From assembly GCF_000316645.1 (NCBI RefSeq), contig NC_019684.1, positions 2,633,501 through 2,697,500 on the forward strand: a stretch of DNA of 64,000 nucleotides, in the 5' to 3' direction. The notes beneath the pieces are model-generated. The model saw nothing but the letters and a program-made list of their open reading frames with translations. It was not told where the DNA came from and made no database searches. Made by a program: the position numbers and the translations under genes. Numbering within the stretch: the stretch's first letter is position 1; the number at the start of each line of letters is the position of its first letter. Positions 63,939-64,000 of the stretch are shown one piece after another. The stretch is from Nostoc sp. PCC 7524 (lineage in GTDB: Bacteria; Cyanobacteriota; Cyanobacteriia; Cyanobacteriales; Nostocaceae).

Positions 63939-63968
63939 AAAACTCCTCTCATAACTGAGAGGAGTTTT
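63939..63968. terminator. Intrinsic terminator-like hairpin at the window end
   Basis: AAAACTCCTCTCA pairs perfectly with TGAGAGGAGTTTT across a 4-base loop, with A and T runs on either side. It could end transcription in either direction, most likely for a minus-strand gene outside the window. The rest of 63839-64000 has no gene. Confidence 0.75.
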
Positions 63969-64000
63969 GTAAATCTTTATTGCTAAAAATTATAGGATTT

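Overview
The window is chromosomal DNA from a filamentous, heterocyst-type cyanobacterium (Nostoc/Anabaena/Trichormus group; genus inferred, not proven). Supporting signs are the very frequent HIP1 octamer GCGATCGC, many 7-bp tandem repeats (units such as GGGGACT, ATTGCCT, AATAGGC, GCGAATT), small dispersed repeats, and typical cyanobacterial genes (ycf46, DUF3155, DUF3598, DUF3611, a CCB-type cytochrome b6f assembly protein, AMIN-TonB receptors).

Region 1 (1-20 kb) is an accessory iron/siderophore island built from repeated copies of one module: PchR-like AraC regulator, AMIN-domain TonB-dependent receptor, FecB-type binding lipoprotein. Module A (1129-5916) is complete. Module B (6804-10569) has a receptor cut off in mid-barrel and fused against its binding-protein gene. 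Module C (10781-15984) is receptor, binding protein and an MFS exporter. Module D (19958-16972, minus strand) was gutted by an IS66-type element that left half a regulator and half a binding protein. A partial AraC gene opens the window, a broken methyltransferase follows it, a 5' stub of another AraC gene lies at 6061, and a DUF1636 metal-binding protein sits at 6271. Three closely matching Fur-box-like palindromes (6001, 6227, 6749) lie in front of the AraC stub, the DUF1636 gene and the module B regulator. Direct repeats of a TCCG(C/T)(T/C)TA-like core, 21-22 bp apart, lie in front of all three receptor genes and are candidate operators for the AraC proteins.

Region 2 (20-61 kb) is mostly core or conserved genes: recJ, a PD-(D/E)XK nuclease, def, ftsX, aat, rpsN, nth, rseP, serS, a PadR regulator with a b6f assembly factor, a histidine kinase, two related envelope proteins (one with SLH domains), sbcC, a peptidoglycan-binding protein, an SH3 protein, ycf46, a C-terminal processing protease, ispG, a glutathione transferase, Uma2 and adenine deaminase. 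Toxin-antitoxin genes lie between them. Two have visibly broken toxins: a PIN toxin split by an IS1634-type element, and a Txe/YoeB toxin with a one-base deletion just before its catalytic tail.

Region 3 (60.6-64 kb) is a pentapeptide/TPR gene interrupted by a TnpB (IS200/IS605) remnant and then by a second, nearly identical copy of the IS1634-type element. Both copies have perfect 6-bp target duplications.

No tRNA, rRNA, CRISPR array or replication origin was recognised. The main novelty candidates are the decaying multi-copy AraC/receptor island with its shared direct-repeat operator candidates, and the 21-bp alternating-orientation repeat array at 20473.
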